Assembly (NCBI RefSeq): GCF_000469155.1
Contig: NZ_AWXE01000004.1
Coordinates: 372,001 to 436,000 of the forward strand
Reading direction: 5' to 3'
DNA length: 64,000 nt
Source of the DNA: Candidatus Micropelagos thuwalensis
GTDB taxonomy: Bacteria; Pseudomonadota; Alphaproteobacteria; RS24
Shown here: one piece after another, positions 46,884 through 58,789 of the stretch
Layout of the letters: each line of letters starts with the position of its first letter
Position numbering within the stretch: position 1 is the first letter of the stretch
Position numbers and translations under genes: made by a program
The notes under the pieces: model-generated
Database searches by the model: none
Told to the model about the DNA's origin: nothing
Seen by the model: the letters and a program-made list of their open reading frames with translations, nothing else

Positions 46884-49877
46884 CTATGCCGATAGTCCGA
46901 GCGCATCATTTATGAAGCTCTCCATTTCCGCCTGATGGCGTGCCATCAAACCTGTTGCAGTTGAAGCAGAAGCTGCCCTGCCCGAATAAACAGGCCGGGT
47001 ATACTTAGCGTCAATCGACAAGAGGGTTTGTTCAAGATAAGGCTCAATAAATGTCCAAGCCCCCATATTTTTTGGCTCTTCTTGACACCAAATCATCTCT
47101 GCCTGAGGGAAAGCGCTCAGCATTTGTTTGACTGCAGTTTCAGGATAGGGGTAAAGCTGCTCGATCCGCATAATGTAAACATCATTTAGCCCAGCTTCAT
47201 TCCGCGCCTTGCTCAAATCATAATAGACCTTGCCGCTACACATCACCACGCGGCGGATTTTGTCAGCCTCTTTGAGATGTCCGTCGAGACGTATATCATC
47301 ATTATCCCAAAATACGCGATGGAATGAAGAACCAAGCGACATATCCTCAAGTGAGGAAATACATTCTTTATGTCGTAACAGTGATTTTGGTGTCATCAGA
47401 ATAAGCGGCTTGCGGTAATTTCTATGGAGTTGACGCCGCAAAATATGAAAATAATTTGCCGGGGTTGTCACATTGGCGACCTGCATATTTTCTTCAGCAC
47501 AGGATTGCAAATATCGCTCCAATCGCGCAGAGCTGTGCTCCGGCCCTTGCCCCTCATAGCCATGCGGCAGAAGCATCACCAAACCCGACATGCGCAGCCA
47601 TTTGGCTTCGGAAGAAGAAATAAACTGATCCACCATAACCTGAGCACCATTAGCGAAATCACCAAATTGTGCTTCCCATAATACCAGCGCGTTCGGTTCA
47701 GCCAGCGAATAACCATATTCAAACCCAAGCACTGCAGCCTCGGACAACATGGAATTAATCACCTCATAAGAGCCTTGATCATCGGACAGGTTTTGCAGAG
47801 GCTTATAACGATCCTCATTTTGTTGGTCTGTCCAAACAGAATGACGTTGGGAGAATGTGCCGCGCTCACTATCCTGACCAGACAAGCGAACCGGAAACCC
47901 TTCTCGCATCAAACTACCAAATGCCAATGCTTCAGCGGTTGACCAATCGAAACCTTGGCCAGTCTCGAACATTTTCTGCTTATTCTTTAACTGGCGCGTA
48001 AGAGATTTATGTAAATTAAAGCCATCAGGCACTGATGTCAGTCTTTCACCAATATCACGCAAACGATCGGCATCTACACCCGTTTCGCCTCTAACGAATT
48101 CTTCACGGCGCTTGCTTTCAAGACCTGACCAGCGACCGTCAAGCCAGTCAGGCTTATTCGGTTTGAACTCATTGGCAGACTCGAATTCGGTTTCAAGCAT
48201 CGCACGGTAATTACTGAGCTGTGCGTTTACCTCGTCTTGTGAAAACAGGCCTTCTTCAACGAGCTGGCGACCATAAACGCTCACAACAGAAGGATGTTCT
48301 TTAATGCGGGCATACATAAGTGGTTGCGTAAAGGCAGGCTCATCCCCTTCATTGTGGCCAAATCTGCGATAGCAGAACATGTCAATCACAACGGGTTTAA
48401 GGAATTTTTGTCTGAACTCGGTTGCCACCTTCGTCGCATAGACAACTGCCTCGGGATCATCACCATTTACATGGAAAATCGGCGCCTCGACCATTTTCGC
48501 AACATCTGAGGGATAAGGTGAGGAACGCGAAAACCTCGGATTGGTTGTAAAACCAATTTGATTGTTAACAATAAAGTGGATAGACCCGCCGGATTTGTGC
48601 CCGACAAGACCGGAGAGGCCAAAACATTCCGCCACTATGCCCTGACCGGCAAACGCCGCGTCACCATGGAGAAGCAAAGGAATAACACTTGAACGGTCTG
48701 ATTTACCGTTTTCAAGTTTATAAGTATCTTGTTTCGCCCGCGCTTTACCAAGTACGACAGGGTCAACCGCTTCAAGATGTGATGGGTTAGCTGTTAGAGA
48801 AAGGTGAACCTTATTGCCATCAAATTCACGGTCAGATGAGGTCCCCAAATGGTATTTCACATCGCCAGACCCCTCAACCGTATCAGGATGCGCGGCACCG
48901 CCTTTAAATTCGCTAAACAGTGCTCGGAAAGGTTTGGACATTACATTTGTCAGGACATTCAACCGGCCTCTATGAGGCATGCCAATGACAATTTCCTTAA
49001 CACCGAGGTTCCCCCCGCGTTTGATAATCTGTTCAAGCGCAGGTACAATTGACTCCGCACCATCAAGTCCAAACCGCTTCGTGCCGGTATATTTAACGTC
49101 GATAAACTTCTCTAACCCCTCAGCTTCGACAAGCTTCGAGAAAATCGCCTTCTTACCTTCAGGGGTAAAACTGATTTCCTTATCGGGGCCTTCCATGCGT
49201 TCCTGTAACCAGCTCTTTTCATCTGGGTCACTAATATGCATGAACTCCAGTGCCAAACGTCCGCAATAGGTACGCTTAAGGATTTTAAGCATCTCTCTGA
49301 TAGAAGCAAATTCGAGCCCCAGAACATAGTCAATGAAAATTTTTCGATCATAATCGGTCTGAGTGAAACCGTAGCTTTCCGGCTCCAGCTCAGGATGCGA
49401 TTTGGGTGGCTCAAGACCCAGCGGATCCAAATCCGCGGCCAGATGCCCACGTGCGCGATACGCCCTAATCATCATAATCGCGCGGACAGAGTCAATCGTT
49501 GCCGAGCGAAGCGACTCTTCATTAAGAACCACGCCATTTTCGTCTGAACGGGTAGCGATTTTCTCGGCAATCTGTCCGGCAATTTGAACTGGGGATGCAT
49601 CATCCCCCCAGTTACCATCTAAAGCAGAGGTAATCTCCCCATTCGGTGTTTCTGGCCAATGCGATTTTTCCCAGCTTGGGCGTAACCGTTCATTGCCTTT
49701 TTCAGCAGCACCAAGATTGTCAAAAAATTCTTTCCAGCCCCGATCCACAGATGCAGGCGCGGAAAGATATTGTTCATAAAGCTGCTCGATATAATAGGCA
49801 TTCGCACCATCGAGAAAAGCAGTGCGGTGACCGGCTTCTCCTGTCACCATGTTGTCATCTTCATTCTGTGTACTCAT
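46884..49877 (-). CDS. sucA: 2-oxoglutarate dehydrogenase E1 component
   Basis: This 997-residue thiamine-diphosphate enzyme decarboxylates 2-oxoglutarate and succinylates the E2 lipoyl arm. The N-terminal helix AYYIEQLYEQYLSAPASVD anchors to the complex. Other landmarks are GMPHRGRLNVLTNV, the ThDP motif region GDAAFAGQGIVAE and NNQIGFTTNP, and the transketolase-like GYSLAEPNALVLWEAQFGDF near the C-terminal half. The gene order sucCD-sucA-odhB-lpd places the TCA-cycle steps in one minus-strand run. Confidence 0.97.
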   Translation of the reverse strand: MSTQNEDDNMVTGEAGHRTAFLDGANAYYIEQLYEQYLSAPASVDRGWKEFFDNLGAAEKGNERLRPSWEKSHWPETPNGEITSALDGNWGDDASPVQIAGQIAEKIATRSDENGVVLNEESLRSATIDSVRAIMMIRAYRARGHLAADLDPLGLEPPKSHPELEPESYGFTQTDYDRKIFIDYVLGLEFASIREMLKILKRTYCGRLALEFMHISDPDEKSWLQERMEGPDKEISFTPEGKKAIFSKLVEAEGLEKFIDVKYTGTKRFGLDGAESIVPALEQIIKRGGNLGVKEIVIGMPHRGRLNVLTNVMSKPFRALFSEFKGGAAHPDTVEGSGDVKYHLGTSSDREFDGNKVHLSLTANPSHLEAVDPVVLGKARAKQDTYKLENGKSDRSSVIPLLLHGDAAFAGQGIVAECFGLSGLVGHKSGGSIHFIVNNQIGFTTNPRFSRSSPYPSDVAKMVEAPIFHVNGDDPEAVVYATKVATEFRQKFLKPVVIDMFCYRRFGHNEGDEPAFTQPLMYARIKEHPSVVSVYGRQLVEEGLFSQDEVNAQLSNYRAMLETEFESANEFKPNKPDWLDGRWSGLESKRREEFVRGETGVDADRLRDIGERLTSVPDGFNLHKSLTRQLKNKQKMFETGQGFDWSTAEALAFGSLMREGFPVRLSGQDSERGTFSQRHSVWTDQQNEDRYKPLQNLSDDQGSYEVINSMLSEAAVLGFEYGYSLAEPNALVLWEAQFGDFANGAQVMVDQFISSSEAKWLRMSGLVMLLPHGYEGQGPEHSSARLERYLQSCAEENMQVANVTTPANYFHILRRQLHRNYRKPLILMTPKSLLRHKECISSLEDMSLGSSFHRVFWDNDDIRLDGHLKEADKIRRVVMCSGKVYYDLSKARNEAGLNDVYIMRIEQLYPYPETAVKQMLSAFPQAEMIWCQEEPKNMGAWTFIEPYLEQTLLSIDAKYTRPVYSGRAASASTATGLMARHQAEMESFINDALGLSA

Positions 49878-49907
49878 GAACGTAAATTCCCTTACGGTCT
49901 AAAACAG

Positions 49908-50783
49908 CTATCCGTTTAAAATTTGGGACAATGTGGTGCCTAATGCTGCAGGCGACGGAGACACCGTGATGCCCGCAGAACGCATAGCTTCCATTTTATC
50001 TTCAGCACCACCTTTGCCGCCCGAAATAATGGCACCAGCATGGCCCATACGACGTCCGGGAGGTGCTGTAACACCTGCAATAAAACCCACTACCGGCTTT
50101 TTAACCGATGACGATTTAAGGAACTCTGCAGCTTCCTCTTCCGCCGAACCGCCAATTTCACCAATCATAATGATGGACTCGGTTTGGTCATCGCCCAGAA
50201 ACAATTCCAGACAATCAATAAAGTTCGTACCGTTTACAGGGTCGCCACCAATACCGATACATGTCGACTGACCAAGCCCCGCCGCAGTGGTTTGTGCCAC
50301 AGCTTCGTAAGTCAATGTACCGGAACGCGAAACAATACCAACACTGCCGGGACGGTGAATATGACCGGGCATAATACCGATTTTACATTCACCAGGTGTA
50401 ATCACACCTGGGCAGTTCGGACCAACAAGCCTTGTCTTGGAACCCTGCAGAGCACTTTTGACCTTAATCATATCCATAACCGGAATACCTTCGGTAATAC
50501 AGACAGCGAGTTCAATCTCAGCTTCAATGGCTTCAAGAATTGCATTGGCAGCAAAAGGGGGCGGCACATAAATCGCGCTCGCCGTAGCGCCGGTTTTGTC
50601 AACAGCTTCCGCGACTGTGTCAAAAACGGGCAGTCCGAGATGGGTTTCCCCACCCCGCTTAGGTGTGACACCGCCAACCATTTGAGTGCCGTAAGCAATT
50701 GCCTGTTCAGAGTGGAATGTGCCCTGGCTACCAGTGAAGCCCTGACAAATAACTTTGGTATCTTTTCCAACAAGTACTGACAT
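49908..50783 (-). CDS. sucD: Succinyl-CoA synthetase subunit alpha
   Basis: This 291-residue subunit binds CoA and carries the phosphohistidine. It contains [35 protein letters not shown] and the His loop [14 protein letters not shown]. The ATG at 50783 shares one base with the sucC stop (TGATG), which decides the start over an upstream GTG. It forms succinate and a nucleoside triphosphate together with SucC. Confidence 0.97.
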   Translation of the reverse strand: MSVLVGKDTKVICQGFTGSQGTFHSEQAIAYGTQMVGGVTPKRGGETHLGLPVFDTVAEAVDKTGATASAIYVPPPFAANAILEAIEAEIELAVCITEGIPVMDMIKVKSALQGSKTRLVGPNCPGVITPGECKIGIMPGHIHRPGSVGIVSRSGTLTYEAVAQTTAAGLGQSTCIGIGGDPVNGTNFIDCLELFLGDDQTESIIMIGEIGGSAEEEAAEFLKSSSVKKPVVGFIAGVTAPPGRRMGHAGAIISGGKGGAEDKMEAMRSAGITVSPSPAALGTTLSQILNG

Positions 50784-51952
50784 CACCCGGCCTCCCTTAC
50801 AGCGGCAACAATTTTTTCCGCAGCATCCTCAAGATTATCGGCAGGAATAATGGCCAGACCGGAAGCTGCCATAATCTCCTTACCTTGTTCGACATTCGTC
50901 CCTTCAAGACGAACCACCAGAGGCACAGAGAGCGCAAGCTCAGATGCCGCAGCAATGACGCCTTCCGCGATAATGTCACAACGCATAATGCCGCCAAAAA
51001 TATTCACCAGAATACCTTTAACGTTTGGATCAGACAGAATGATTTTAAAAGCTTCAGTAACTTTTTCCTTCGACGCGCCGCCCCCTACATCAAGGAAGTT
51101 CGCAGGTTCTTCACCATAAAGTTTGATAATATCCATGGTTGCCATAGCAAGACCGGCACCATTCACCATACAACCGATTGAGCCGTCCAGCTTGACATAG
51201 CTGAGATCGTATTTAGACGCCTCAACTTCAGCAGGATCTTCCTCAGAGAGGTCGCGCAATTCAACAATATCGTCATGGCGATATAATGCATTGCTATCAA
51301 AATTGACTTTCGCATCGAGGCAAATCAAATCACCGGCACCATTAACAACCAGCGGATTAATCTCAAGCAGACTCATATCTGTATCAACAAACGCTTTATA
51401 AAGATTTTTAACCAGTGTCACACATTGATCAACCTGATTGCCGGTCAGCTTAAGAGCTGCAGCGATTTCTTGGCCATTCGCATCGGTTATGCCAGCAACC
51501 GGGTCAATACCAACGGTTAAAATCTTCTCAGGGGTTTCAGCAGCTACTTCTTCAATATCCATACCGCCTTCTGTAGAGGCAATGAATGACACTTTAGATG
51601 TCGCCCGATCAACGAGAATGGAGAGATAAAGCTCACGGTCAATTTGAGAGCCTTCTTCAATATAAACCCTGCCGACCTCCTTGCCCTCTGAGCCTGTTTG
51701 ATGAGTAATCAGGGTCATTCCGAGCATACGATCTGCTTCAGCGCGAACATCGTCCACAGATTTAACAACTTTAACACCGCCGCCTTTACCGCGACCACCG
51801 GCGTGAATTTGTGCCTTAACAACCCATACCTGACCGCCAAGGCTTTCAGCATGCTGAACTGCCTCATCCGGAGAAAAAGCAATGCCTCCCCGCGGCACAG
51901 ATACGCCAAAGCTCTTCAACACAGCTTTAGCCTGATACTCGTGAATATTCAT
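50783..51952 (-). CDS. sucC: Succinyl-CoA synthetase subunit beta
   Basis: This 389-residue subunit has an N-terminal ATP-grasp domain ([33 protein letters not shown]) for nucleotide binding and a C-terminal CoA-ligase domain with [17 protein letters not shown] and [15 protein letters not shown]. It opens the sucCD pair after mdh. Nucleotide specificity (ATP or GTP) cannot be decided from what I can see. Confidence 0.97.
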   Translation of the reverse strand: MNIHEYQAKAVLKSFGVSVPRGGIAFSPDEAVQHAESLGGQVWVVKAQIHAGGRGKGGGVKVVKSVDDVRAEADRMLGMTLITHQTGSEGKEVGRVYIEEGSQIDRELYLSILVDRATSKVSFIASTEGGMDIEEVAAETPEKILTVGIDPVAGITDANGQEIAAALKLTGNQVDQCVTLVKNLYKAFVDTDMSLLEINPLVVNGAGDLICLDAKVNFDSNALYRHDDIVELRDLSEEDPAEVEASKYDLSYVKLDGSIGCMVNGAGLAMATMDIIKLYGEEPANFLDVGGGASKEKVTEAFKIILSDPNVKGILVNIFGGIMRCDIIAEGVIAAASELALSVPLVVRLEGTNVEQGKEIMAASGLAIIPADNLEDAAEKIVAAVREAG

Positions 51953-52036
51953 TATTTACCCTCAGATTAATTTTATTTCACCCAAGGCTAACTGATTGAC
52001 CAAATGCAAACAAGCTTAATCGGCGCAGAAAACCGC

Positions 52037-52060
52037 AAAAAAAAGCTTTTTTATCAGCTT
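52037..52060 (-). terminator. Weak terminator after mdh or within the mdh-sucC gap
   Basis: Read on the minus strand, AAGCT (52060-52056) and AGCTT (52047-52043) form a short stem with a loop of about eight bases, followed by a T-run (52042-52037). It lies downstream of the mdh stop and before sucC. The five-base stem is short, so readthrough is likely. Confidence 0.45.
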
Positions 52061-52149
52061 AAGCCCTTGGCTCAACTATTTTTAGTAAATTAAGTATTAC
52101 TTATTGCGAAATGCCTAAAGAAATTTCCTCAAATCGCTGGGCAGAGGTC

Positions 52150-53145
<996 letters not shown>

Positions 53146-53190
53146 TTACCTTTTTTAGAAGCCTGATGCAACCCTGATGCGCTTTCCAAT

Positions 53191-54309
53191 TCAGACTTCA
53201 TCAGTAATGTCTGCGCCTGAATTATGCCCGAGACTGAAATAGTCTTCGGATTGCATCTCATATAACCTTGAAGCCGTCCGGCGAAACTCAAAGGCAGAGT
53301 CTCCCAAAGGATAAAGTTCAGACGGATCAGCCTCCGCAGACGCCAACAATTTTACCTTATGCTCGTAAAGCGCATCTATCAGATTTACAAATCTGATAGC
53401 TTCATTGCGGCGTTCGGGTGACAGTATGGGAATATTATCGATGAAGACCGTATGGAAAATTCGTGCCAATTCAAGATAATCAGCAGCACCTAAATTAGCT
53501 GTACACAAATCGGTAAATTCAAATCGTGCAACCCCTTGTGCCGAATTTGGGATAACCACCTCGCGACCTTTAACTGAAAGTGTAGCGCGTATGGCATCCG
53601 CACCACCTGTCATGCGTATAAAGGCATTATCCATTTCATTACGAGCTGCTGAACCAATAGGCTTGAACCAGACGGGATAACCTTTCAATCTGTCGAGGCG
53701 ATAGTCTGTCGGGCTGTCGAGATACAGCACATCAACACGTGTTTTTAACAAATCAATAAATGGCAAAAAGCGATGGCGGTTTAACCCACCTTGATAAAGC
53801 TCATCCGGGATACGATTTGAAGTTGCCACCACAATCACCCCTGCGGAAAACAAAGCTTCGAATAAACGACCCAGAATAGACGCATCGGCAATATCCTTGA
53901 CTTGAAACTCATCAAAACAAAGCAGTCGGGCCGATTTTGACAAGTCAGAAGCGACTGGCGGAATAGGGTCATCCCCTTTTACGAGACCTTTTTTTAATTG
54001 CTGACGATAGTCATGTATCCGTTCATGCACCTCCTGCATGAAAGCATGAAAATGTACACGTCTTTTTCTTTTCTCCTCGGCACTCTCATAAAACAAATCC
54101 ATCAGCATGGACTTGCCACGCCCAACATCACCATGAATATAAATCCCGCGCGGTGACGGCTTTTTTTTGAAAATTTGGGTGAAGCTTGTTGGCTTGAGCA
54201 TTTCATTTAAGCTATTAAGCCGCACAACAACATCCGCTTGACCGCTATCAGGCTGCAGAATACCGCTCTCAATCAGCGCGTTATATTTTGCGAGAGGCTC
54301 CGAGTTCAT
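53191..54309 (-). CDS. zapE: Cell division protein ZapE (AFG1-like ATPase)
   Basis: This 372-residue P-loop ATPase has Walker A GDVGRGKSMLMDLF (about 56-69) and Walker B LLCFDEFQVKDIADA, and shares TSNRIPDELYQGGLNR with the AFG1/ZapE family. ZapE modulates Z-ring constriction in E. coli, and mitochondrial AFG1 helps clear respiratory-chain subunits. Its conserved place between sdhB and mdh in alphaproteobacteria suggests a link with respiratory-complex upkeep, which is inference. Confidence 0.94.
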   Translation of the reverse strand: MNSEPLAKYNALIESGILQPDSGQADVVVRLNSLNEMLKPTSFTQIFKKKPSPRGIYIHGDVGRGKSMLMDLFYESAEEKRKRRVHFHAFMQEVHERIHDYRQQLKKGLVKGDDPIPPVASDLSKSARLLCFDEFQVKDIADASILGRLFEALFSAGVIVVATSNRIPDELYQGGLNRHRFLPFIDLLKTRVDVLYLDSPTDYRLDRLKGYPVWFKPIGSAARNEMDNAFIRMTGGADAIRATLSVKGREVVIPNSAQGVARFEFTDLCTANLGAADYLELARIFHTVFIDNIPILSPERRNEAIRFVNLIDALYEHKVKLLASAEADPSELYPLGDSAFEFRRTASRLYEMQSEDYFSLGHNSGADITDEV

Positions 54310-54366
54310 AATGAGGGTTTACTGATTTCGGTGCCATTTGACCAGCCCAGAAATAAACAAGAGGCA

Positions 54367-55146
54367 CTAGACCTCGCGGGTTACCATCATTTTTTTAATC
54401 TCGGAAATGGCCTTAGCAGGAGACAATCCCTTCGGGCAGGCCTTGGCACAATTCATAATTGTATGACAACGATAGACGCGGAATGGGTCTTCAAGATCAT
54501 CAAGACGCTCTCCCGTCGCCTCATCCCGACTGTCAATGAGCCAGCGATAAGCTTGGAGTAATACAGCAGGGCCGAGATATTTATCGGAATTCCACCAGTA
54601 AGATGGGCAGGATGTCGAACAACAAGCGCATAAAATACATTCATAAAGACCGTCAAGCTTTTCACGATCTTCGCGGGATTGTTTCCATTCACTTTGCGGT
54701 TGCGGCGTATCGGTTTTCAGCCATGGTTCGATAGATTGATACTGCGCGTAAAGGTTAGTTAAATCAGGTACCAAATCTTTAATGACAGGCATATGAGGCA
54801 AAGGACGTACAGTAATTTTACCTTTGGTCTCATCCAGACCTTTAGTACAAGCCAAGGTGTTTTGACCGTCAATATTCATGGCGCAAGATCCGCAAATACC
54901 TTCACGGCAAGATCTGCGGAAAGTTAGTGTCGGATCAATCTCGTTCTTGATTTTAATGAGCGCATCCAAAAGCATTGGGCCACAATCCGCAGCATCAATC
55001 TCATAAGTATCCATGCGTGGGTTTGCTGGATCTTCCGGATCCCAACGATAAATTTTTAGTGTCCGGGGTTTTTCAAGCTTTTTATCGGCTTTGTGAACAA
55101 CGCCTTTTTGAACACGGGAATTTTTGGGCAGGGCAATCTCAACCAT
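54367..55146 (-). CDS. sdhB: Succinate dehydrogenase iron-sulfur subunit
   Basis: This 259-residue subunit carries the three clusters linking FAD to quinone. The N-terminal 2Fe-2S ligands are in [21 protein letters not shown]. The C-terminal 4Fe-4S and 3Fe-4S ligands are in [17 protein letters not shown] and [15 protein letters not shown]. It ends the sdhCDAB operon just after sdhA. Confidence 0.97.
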   Translation of the reverse strand: MVEIALPKNSRVQKGVVHKADKKLEKPRTLKIYRWDPEDPANPRMDTYEIDAADCGPMLLDALIKIKNEIDPTLTFRRSCREGICGSCAMNIDGQNTLACTKGLDETKGKITVRPLPHMPVIKDLVPDLTNLYAQYQSIEPWLKTDTPQPQSEWKQSREDREKLDGLYECILCACCSTSCPSYWWNSDKYLGPAVLLQAYRWLIDSRDEATGERLDDLEDPFRVYRCHTIMNCAKACPKGLSPAKAISEIKKMMVTREV

Positions 55147-55164
55147 AACTGCTTCCTTAATTGC

Positions 55165-56961
55165 TTAGTAAACGCGCGCTTTGGGTTCAATATAGCTAAC
55201 TTCATTTGTCAGCGTATGCTCATGGACAGGACGATAACCAATCGTCGGGGTGGCACCTTCGCGTGTGCTACCAACCCAGACAAGCGTATGCTTCATCCAG
55301 TCGTCATCATTGCGGTCTGGGAAGTCCTCACGAGCATGACCGCCTCGGCTTTCCTCTCGCGCATTCGCACCTTCAACCGTTGTGACAGCCTGAACCACCA
55401 AATTGTCAAACTCAAGCGTTTCAATCAAATCGGAATTCCATATCAATGAACGATCTGATACTGAAATATCTGACATGCCTTCAACAACCTTGCGCATGCG
55501 CTGGCAACCCTCTTCCAGCACTTCACCGGAACGGAATACGGCACAATTTTCCTGCATGGTACGTTGCATTTCAAGTCGCAGTTCTGAGGTCGGTGTGCTG
55601 CCATCAGCGTGACGGAAGTGATCAAGACGATCAATAGCATTCTGACCGGCATCAGCAGGCATCGCAGCGTGTGATTGCCCCGGTGAAACCAACTCAGCCG
55701 CCCGAATGGCAGACGCACGACCAAACACAACGAGATCAATCAGTGAATTAGAACCCAGACGATTAGCACCGTGGACGGACACACATGCCGCTTCACCAAT
55801 CGCCATAAGGCCGGGAACGGTTCGATCTGGTTCGCTTTCCGTCGGGTTAAGCACTTCACCGTGATAATTGGTTGGGATACCACCCATATTATAATGCACA
55901 GTTGGCAAGACAGGAATTGGCTCTTTTGTGACATCCACACCGGCGAAAATACGCGCACTCTCAGAAATACCCGGTAGACGTTCTGCCAAAACATCGGGGT
56001 CAAGGTGATCAAGATGCAAATAGATGTGATCCTTTTGTGGCCCGACACCACGCCCTTCACGAATTTCAATCGTCATGGAGCGTGAAACAACATCACGAGA
56101 TGCCAAATCCTTTGCTGAGGGGGCGTAACGTTCCATAAAACGCTCACCTTCAGAATTAATGAGGATACCACCTTCACCGCGAGAGCCTTCAGTAATCAGA
56201 CAACCTGCACCATAAATTCCTGTTGGGTGGAATTGGACAAACTCCATATCCTGAAGGGGTAATCCAGCACGAACTGCCATGGCAGAACCGTCACCTGTAC
56301 AGGTATGGGCAGACGTTGCCGAGAAATAAGCCCGCCCGTAACCTCCGGTTGCCAAAATGGTCTCATGCGCTCTGAAACGGTGAAGTGACCCATCAGCCAT
56401 GCACAGAGCTGTGATACCAATGCATCGGCCTTCATCATCCATCATCAAATCCAGGGCGAAATACTCGATGAAAAACTCCGTCGAATGACGCAGTGATTGT
56501 CCATAAAGCGTATGCAGAATGGCATGACCCGTCCGGTCAGCAGCAGCGCAAGTACGCTGGGCAATTCCTTCACCAAAATTGGTGGTCATGCCGCCAAACG
56601 GACGTTGATAAATCTTACCTTCTTCGGTTCGAGAGAAAGGTACACCAAAATGTTCAAGCTCGTAAACTGCTTCGGGCGCGTTACGGCACAGATATTCAAT
56701 CGCGTCTTGATCGCCAAGCCAGTCTGACCCCTTCACGGTATCATACATGTGCCAGCGCCAGTCATCATCACCCATATTACCTAGGGCGGCTGAAATACCG
56801 CCCTGTGCTGCAACCGTATGAGAACGGGTGGGGAAAACTTTCGAAATACAGGCGGTTTTAAGGCCCCGTTCGGAACAACCAAGCGCAGCGCGCAAGCCAG
56901 AACCACCGGCGCCAACAACAACGACATCATAAGTGTGGTCTATAAATTCGTATTCACTCAT
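55165..56961 (-). CDS. sdhA: Succinate dehydrogenase flavoprotein subunit
   Basis: This 598-residue subunit oxidises succinate to fumarate. The FAD fold is [20 protein letters not shown]; the flavinylated His is in [17 protein letters not shown]; substrate residues lie around [20 protein letters not shown], and the closing [19 protein letters not shown] binds FAD. The order sdhC-sdhD-sdhA-sdhB with small gaps is standard. Confidence 0.97.
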   Translation of the reverse strand: MSEYEFIDHTYDVVVVGAGGSGLRAALGCSERGLKTACISKVFPTRSHTVAAQGGISAALGNMGDDDWRWHMYDTVKGSDWLGDQDAIEYLCRNAPEAVYELEHFGVPFSRTEEGKIYQRPFGGMTTNFGEGIAQRTCAAADRTGHAILHTLYGQSLRHSTEFFIEYFALDLMMDDEGRCIGITALCMADGSLHRFRAHETILATGGYGRAYFSATSAHTCTGDGSAMAVRAGLPLQDMEFVQFHPTGIYGAGCLITEGSRGEGGILINSEGERFMERYAPSAKDLASRDVVSRSMTIEIREGRGVGPQKDHIYLHLDHLDPDVLAERLPGISESARIFAGVDVTKEPIPVLPTVHYNMGGIPTNYHGEVLNPTESEPDRTVPGLMAIGEAACVSVHGANRLGSNSLIDLVVFGRASAIRAAELVSPGQSHAAMPADAGQNAIDRLDHFRHADGSTPTSELRLEMQRTMQENCAVFRSGEVLEEGCQRMRKVVEGMSDISVSDRSLIWNSDLIETLEFDNLVVQAVTTVEGANAREESRGGHAREDFPDRNDDDWMKHTLVWVGSTREGATPTIGYRPVHEHTLTNEVSYIEPKARVY

Positions 56962-56984
56962 TCTTTACTCCACGGGAGGCCGCT

Positions 56985-57365
56985 TCAGGCCAGTGTAAGT
57001 TTCAAAATGGCCAGCACACTTGCGGTGCCGACAGCTAAGGCAAAAAAGGTATTCAGAATAAGCGCCAAGAGTTTGGCCATATGACCATGGATATAGTCTT
57101 CTATAACGACTTGTAAACCCAAACGCATGTGCCAAACCATACTTAAAATCAGTAAAAGCATGACCAGCGCCACAATCGGGCGAGACAGGAAGGCTGTGAC
57201 GGTCACATAATCAGCCCCTGCATGTGCAACCATTGCACTAACAAAAAAGACGGCAAGCGGAATATTAGCCAACGCTGTGACACGTTGAAGCCAAAAATGC
57301 TCCGTGCCTTTTTTAGCAGATCCCAGGCCCCGCACGCGAGAAAGCGGTGTACGCATTTCAGACAT
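56985..57365 (-). CDS. sdhD: Succinate dehydrogenase membrane anchor subunit
   Basis: This 126-residue protein has three membrane helices and a basic N-terminus (RTPLSRVRGLGSAKKGTEHF). The haem-ligand region is likely the second helix, with MVWHMRLGLQVVIEDYIHG carrying conserved His residues. It overlaps the sdhC stop by one base. With SdhC it forms the quinone site of complex II. Confidence 0.93.
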   Translation of the reverse strand: MSEMRTPLSRVRGLGSAKKGTEHFWLQRVTALANIPLAVFFVSAMVAHAGADYVTVTAFLSRPIVALVMLLLILSMVWHMRLGLQVVIEDYIHGHMAKLLALILNTFFALAVGTASVLAILKLTLA

Positions 57366-57790
57366 TAAAATGCCCCCATGAATTTATAAGCCAAAACCCA
57401 ACTGATAAGCGTCAGCAGGATAGGTATCAAAGTCGCACCGCGTGAAATCCACTCAACCGTGGAAAGCTCAAACCCAGCGCCAGTATCCCAAATAAAATGC
57501 TTAATCCCACCAAACATGTGATGAAACAGCGCCCATGTGTAACCAAACAGAACCAGTCGTCCTATCCAGCTTCCAGCAACATTTTGAAAAAAGGCAAAAG
57601 CCTCAGGCCCGGTTGCCGCCGCCATCAACCACCAGACAAGCAACAGAGTACCCGCATAAAGAGCTATCCCTGTTGCGCGGTGCAAAATGGACAGAAACAT
57701 TGTCAGCGTCCAGCGATAAATCTGGATATGAGGCGATAGCGGTCTCTGACGGGTTTCGCCGTTAACTATTTTGTCTGTTGTATCTGACAT
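57365..57790 (-). CDS. sdhC: Succinate dehydrogenase cytochrome b556 subunit
   Basis: This 141-residue anchor starts at ATG 57790 (MSDTTDKIVNGETRQRPLSP), with GGGAAG upstream; an in-frame GTG six bases before is less likely. Family features are RPLSPHIQIYRWTLTMFLSI, the SILHRATGIALY helix and the haem-ligand HHMFGGIKHFIWD. Three membrane helices are seen. It is the first gene of the sdh operon. Confidence 0.94.
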   Translation of the reverse strand: MSDTTDKIVNGETRQRPLSPHIQIYRWTLTMFLSILHRATGIALYAGTLLLVWWLMAAATGPEAFAFFQNVAGSWIGRLVLFGYTWALFHHMFGGIKHFIWDTGAGFELSTVEWISRGATLIPILLTLISWVLAYKFMGAF

Positions 57791-57903
57791 TCTCACTTCC
57801 CAAGTTCATTTCCTCTTATACTCTTCACATTTGATTATGTCATCCCTGCCAGTGCGACAGGTCGGCGCAGGTATCAGACAGAAATAGGGGGGTAAATTAG
57901 CTT

Positions 57904-58788
57904 TTAACTCTCTATTTCTTGTATCGCCGCCGCAATAGCAACTATGCGCTTAGCCTGTTGCAAGTGAAGTAATTCGGTCATTTTTCCGTTCACTTTAATG
58001 ACGCCTTTACCGGCATTTTCTGGACTCTGAAAGGCCGCAATAATGTTTTCCGCCTCACCAATCTCGTCTGATGTCGGCGCAAAAAGCCTGTTTGCCGTTT
58101 CAATCTGTTGAGGGTGTATTAGCGTCTTTCCGTCAAAACCAAGTGCAATGCCGTGTTCACATTCTTGACCAAGACCATCTAGGTCATTGATATCATTAAA
58201 TACCCCATCAAGAACGCTGATGTGATGCGCCCGCGCAGCTGTGACCATTTTCGAAAGGGCATAGAGCATTCCCTCTCTTTTGGATTGACGGTCAGATGCC
58301 AACCGAATCTGCATGTCTTTCGCTAAATCATTTATGCCTGCAATGAGGCAGGTTACCCTCGGATGCGCAGCGATTTCAGCACAATTTAAAACCGCAGGCG
58401 CGGTCTCAACCATCACCCAAAGGGGTAGTTCCGCCGGCAGTCCGGTAATATCTAAATCAGCCTTGCCATTTATTTTTGGCAATAATATCGCATCCGGTAG
58501 CTCATCACCACTAAGCGCGGTAATTGCGGCAATATCCGCCTGCCCAATTGCATCTGATGGATCATTGATTCGTACAATGCGTTCCCGCTTGCCAAAACCG
58601 CCCTGTTGCAGATGTGAAACTGCCGTATCACGCGCGAGCTGTTTGTCTTCTGGTGAGACCGCATCTTCAAAATCAATAATGATACAATCTGCGGGCAGTG
58701 TCCGCGCCTTTGTGAGCGCCCTATCATTGCTACCCGGCATAAAGAGCGCACTTCGCCTTGGATGAAGACGGGTGTCGGATAAGCTCAT
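57904..58788 (-). CDS. HpcH/HpaI-family CoA-ester lyase (CitE/malyl-CoA-lyase-like)
   Basis: This 294-residue lyase is distinct from the copy at 12178. It has RRSALFMPGSNDRAL at the start, IDFEDAVSPEDK (38-49) with metal acids, Arg73 in IVRIND, and a later Glu in VMVETAPAV. Such stand-alone enzymes cleave malyl-CoA, citramalyl-CoA or beta-methylmalyl-CoA. It begins one base before the asd stop region and lies upstream of sdhC, so it may be co-expressed with central carbon genes. Glyoxylate and acetyl-CoA assimilation or C5-CoA detoxification are possible roles. Confidence 0.87.
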   Translation of the reverse strand: MSLSDTRLHPRRSALFMPGSNDRALTKARTLPADCIIIDFEDAVSPEDKQLARDTAVSHLQQGGFGKRERIVRINDPSDAIGQADIAAITALSGDELPDAILLPKINGKADLDITGLPAELPLWVMVETAPAVLNCAEIAAHPRVTCLIAGINDLAKDMQIRLASDRQSKREGMLYALSKMVTAARAHHISVLDGVFNDINDLDGLGQECEHGIALGFDGKTLIHPQQIETANRLFAPTSDEIGEAENIIAAFQSPENAGKGVIKVNGKMTELLHLQQAKRIVAIAAAIQEIES

Positions 58789-58789
58789 T

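Noticed and set aside
50184-50780. Plus-strand open frame of 198 codons opposite sucD
   Set aside because: Antisense shadow of sucD, no start signal and composition typical of a reverse frame.
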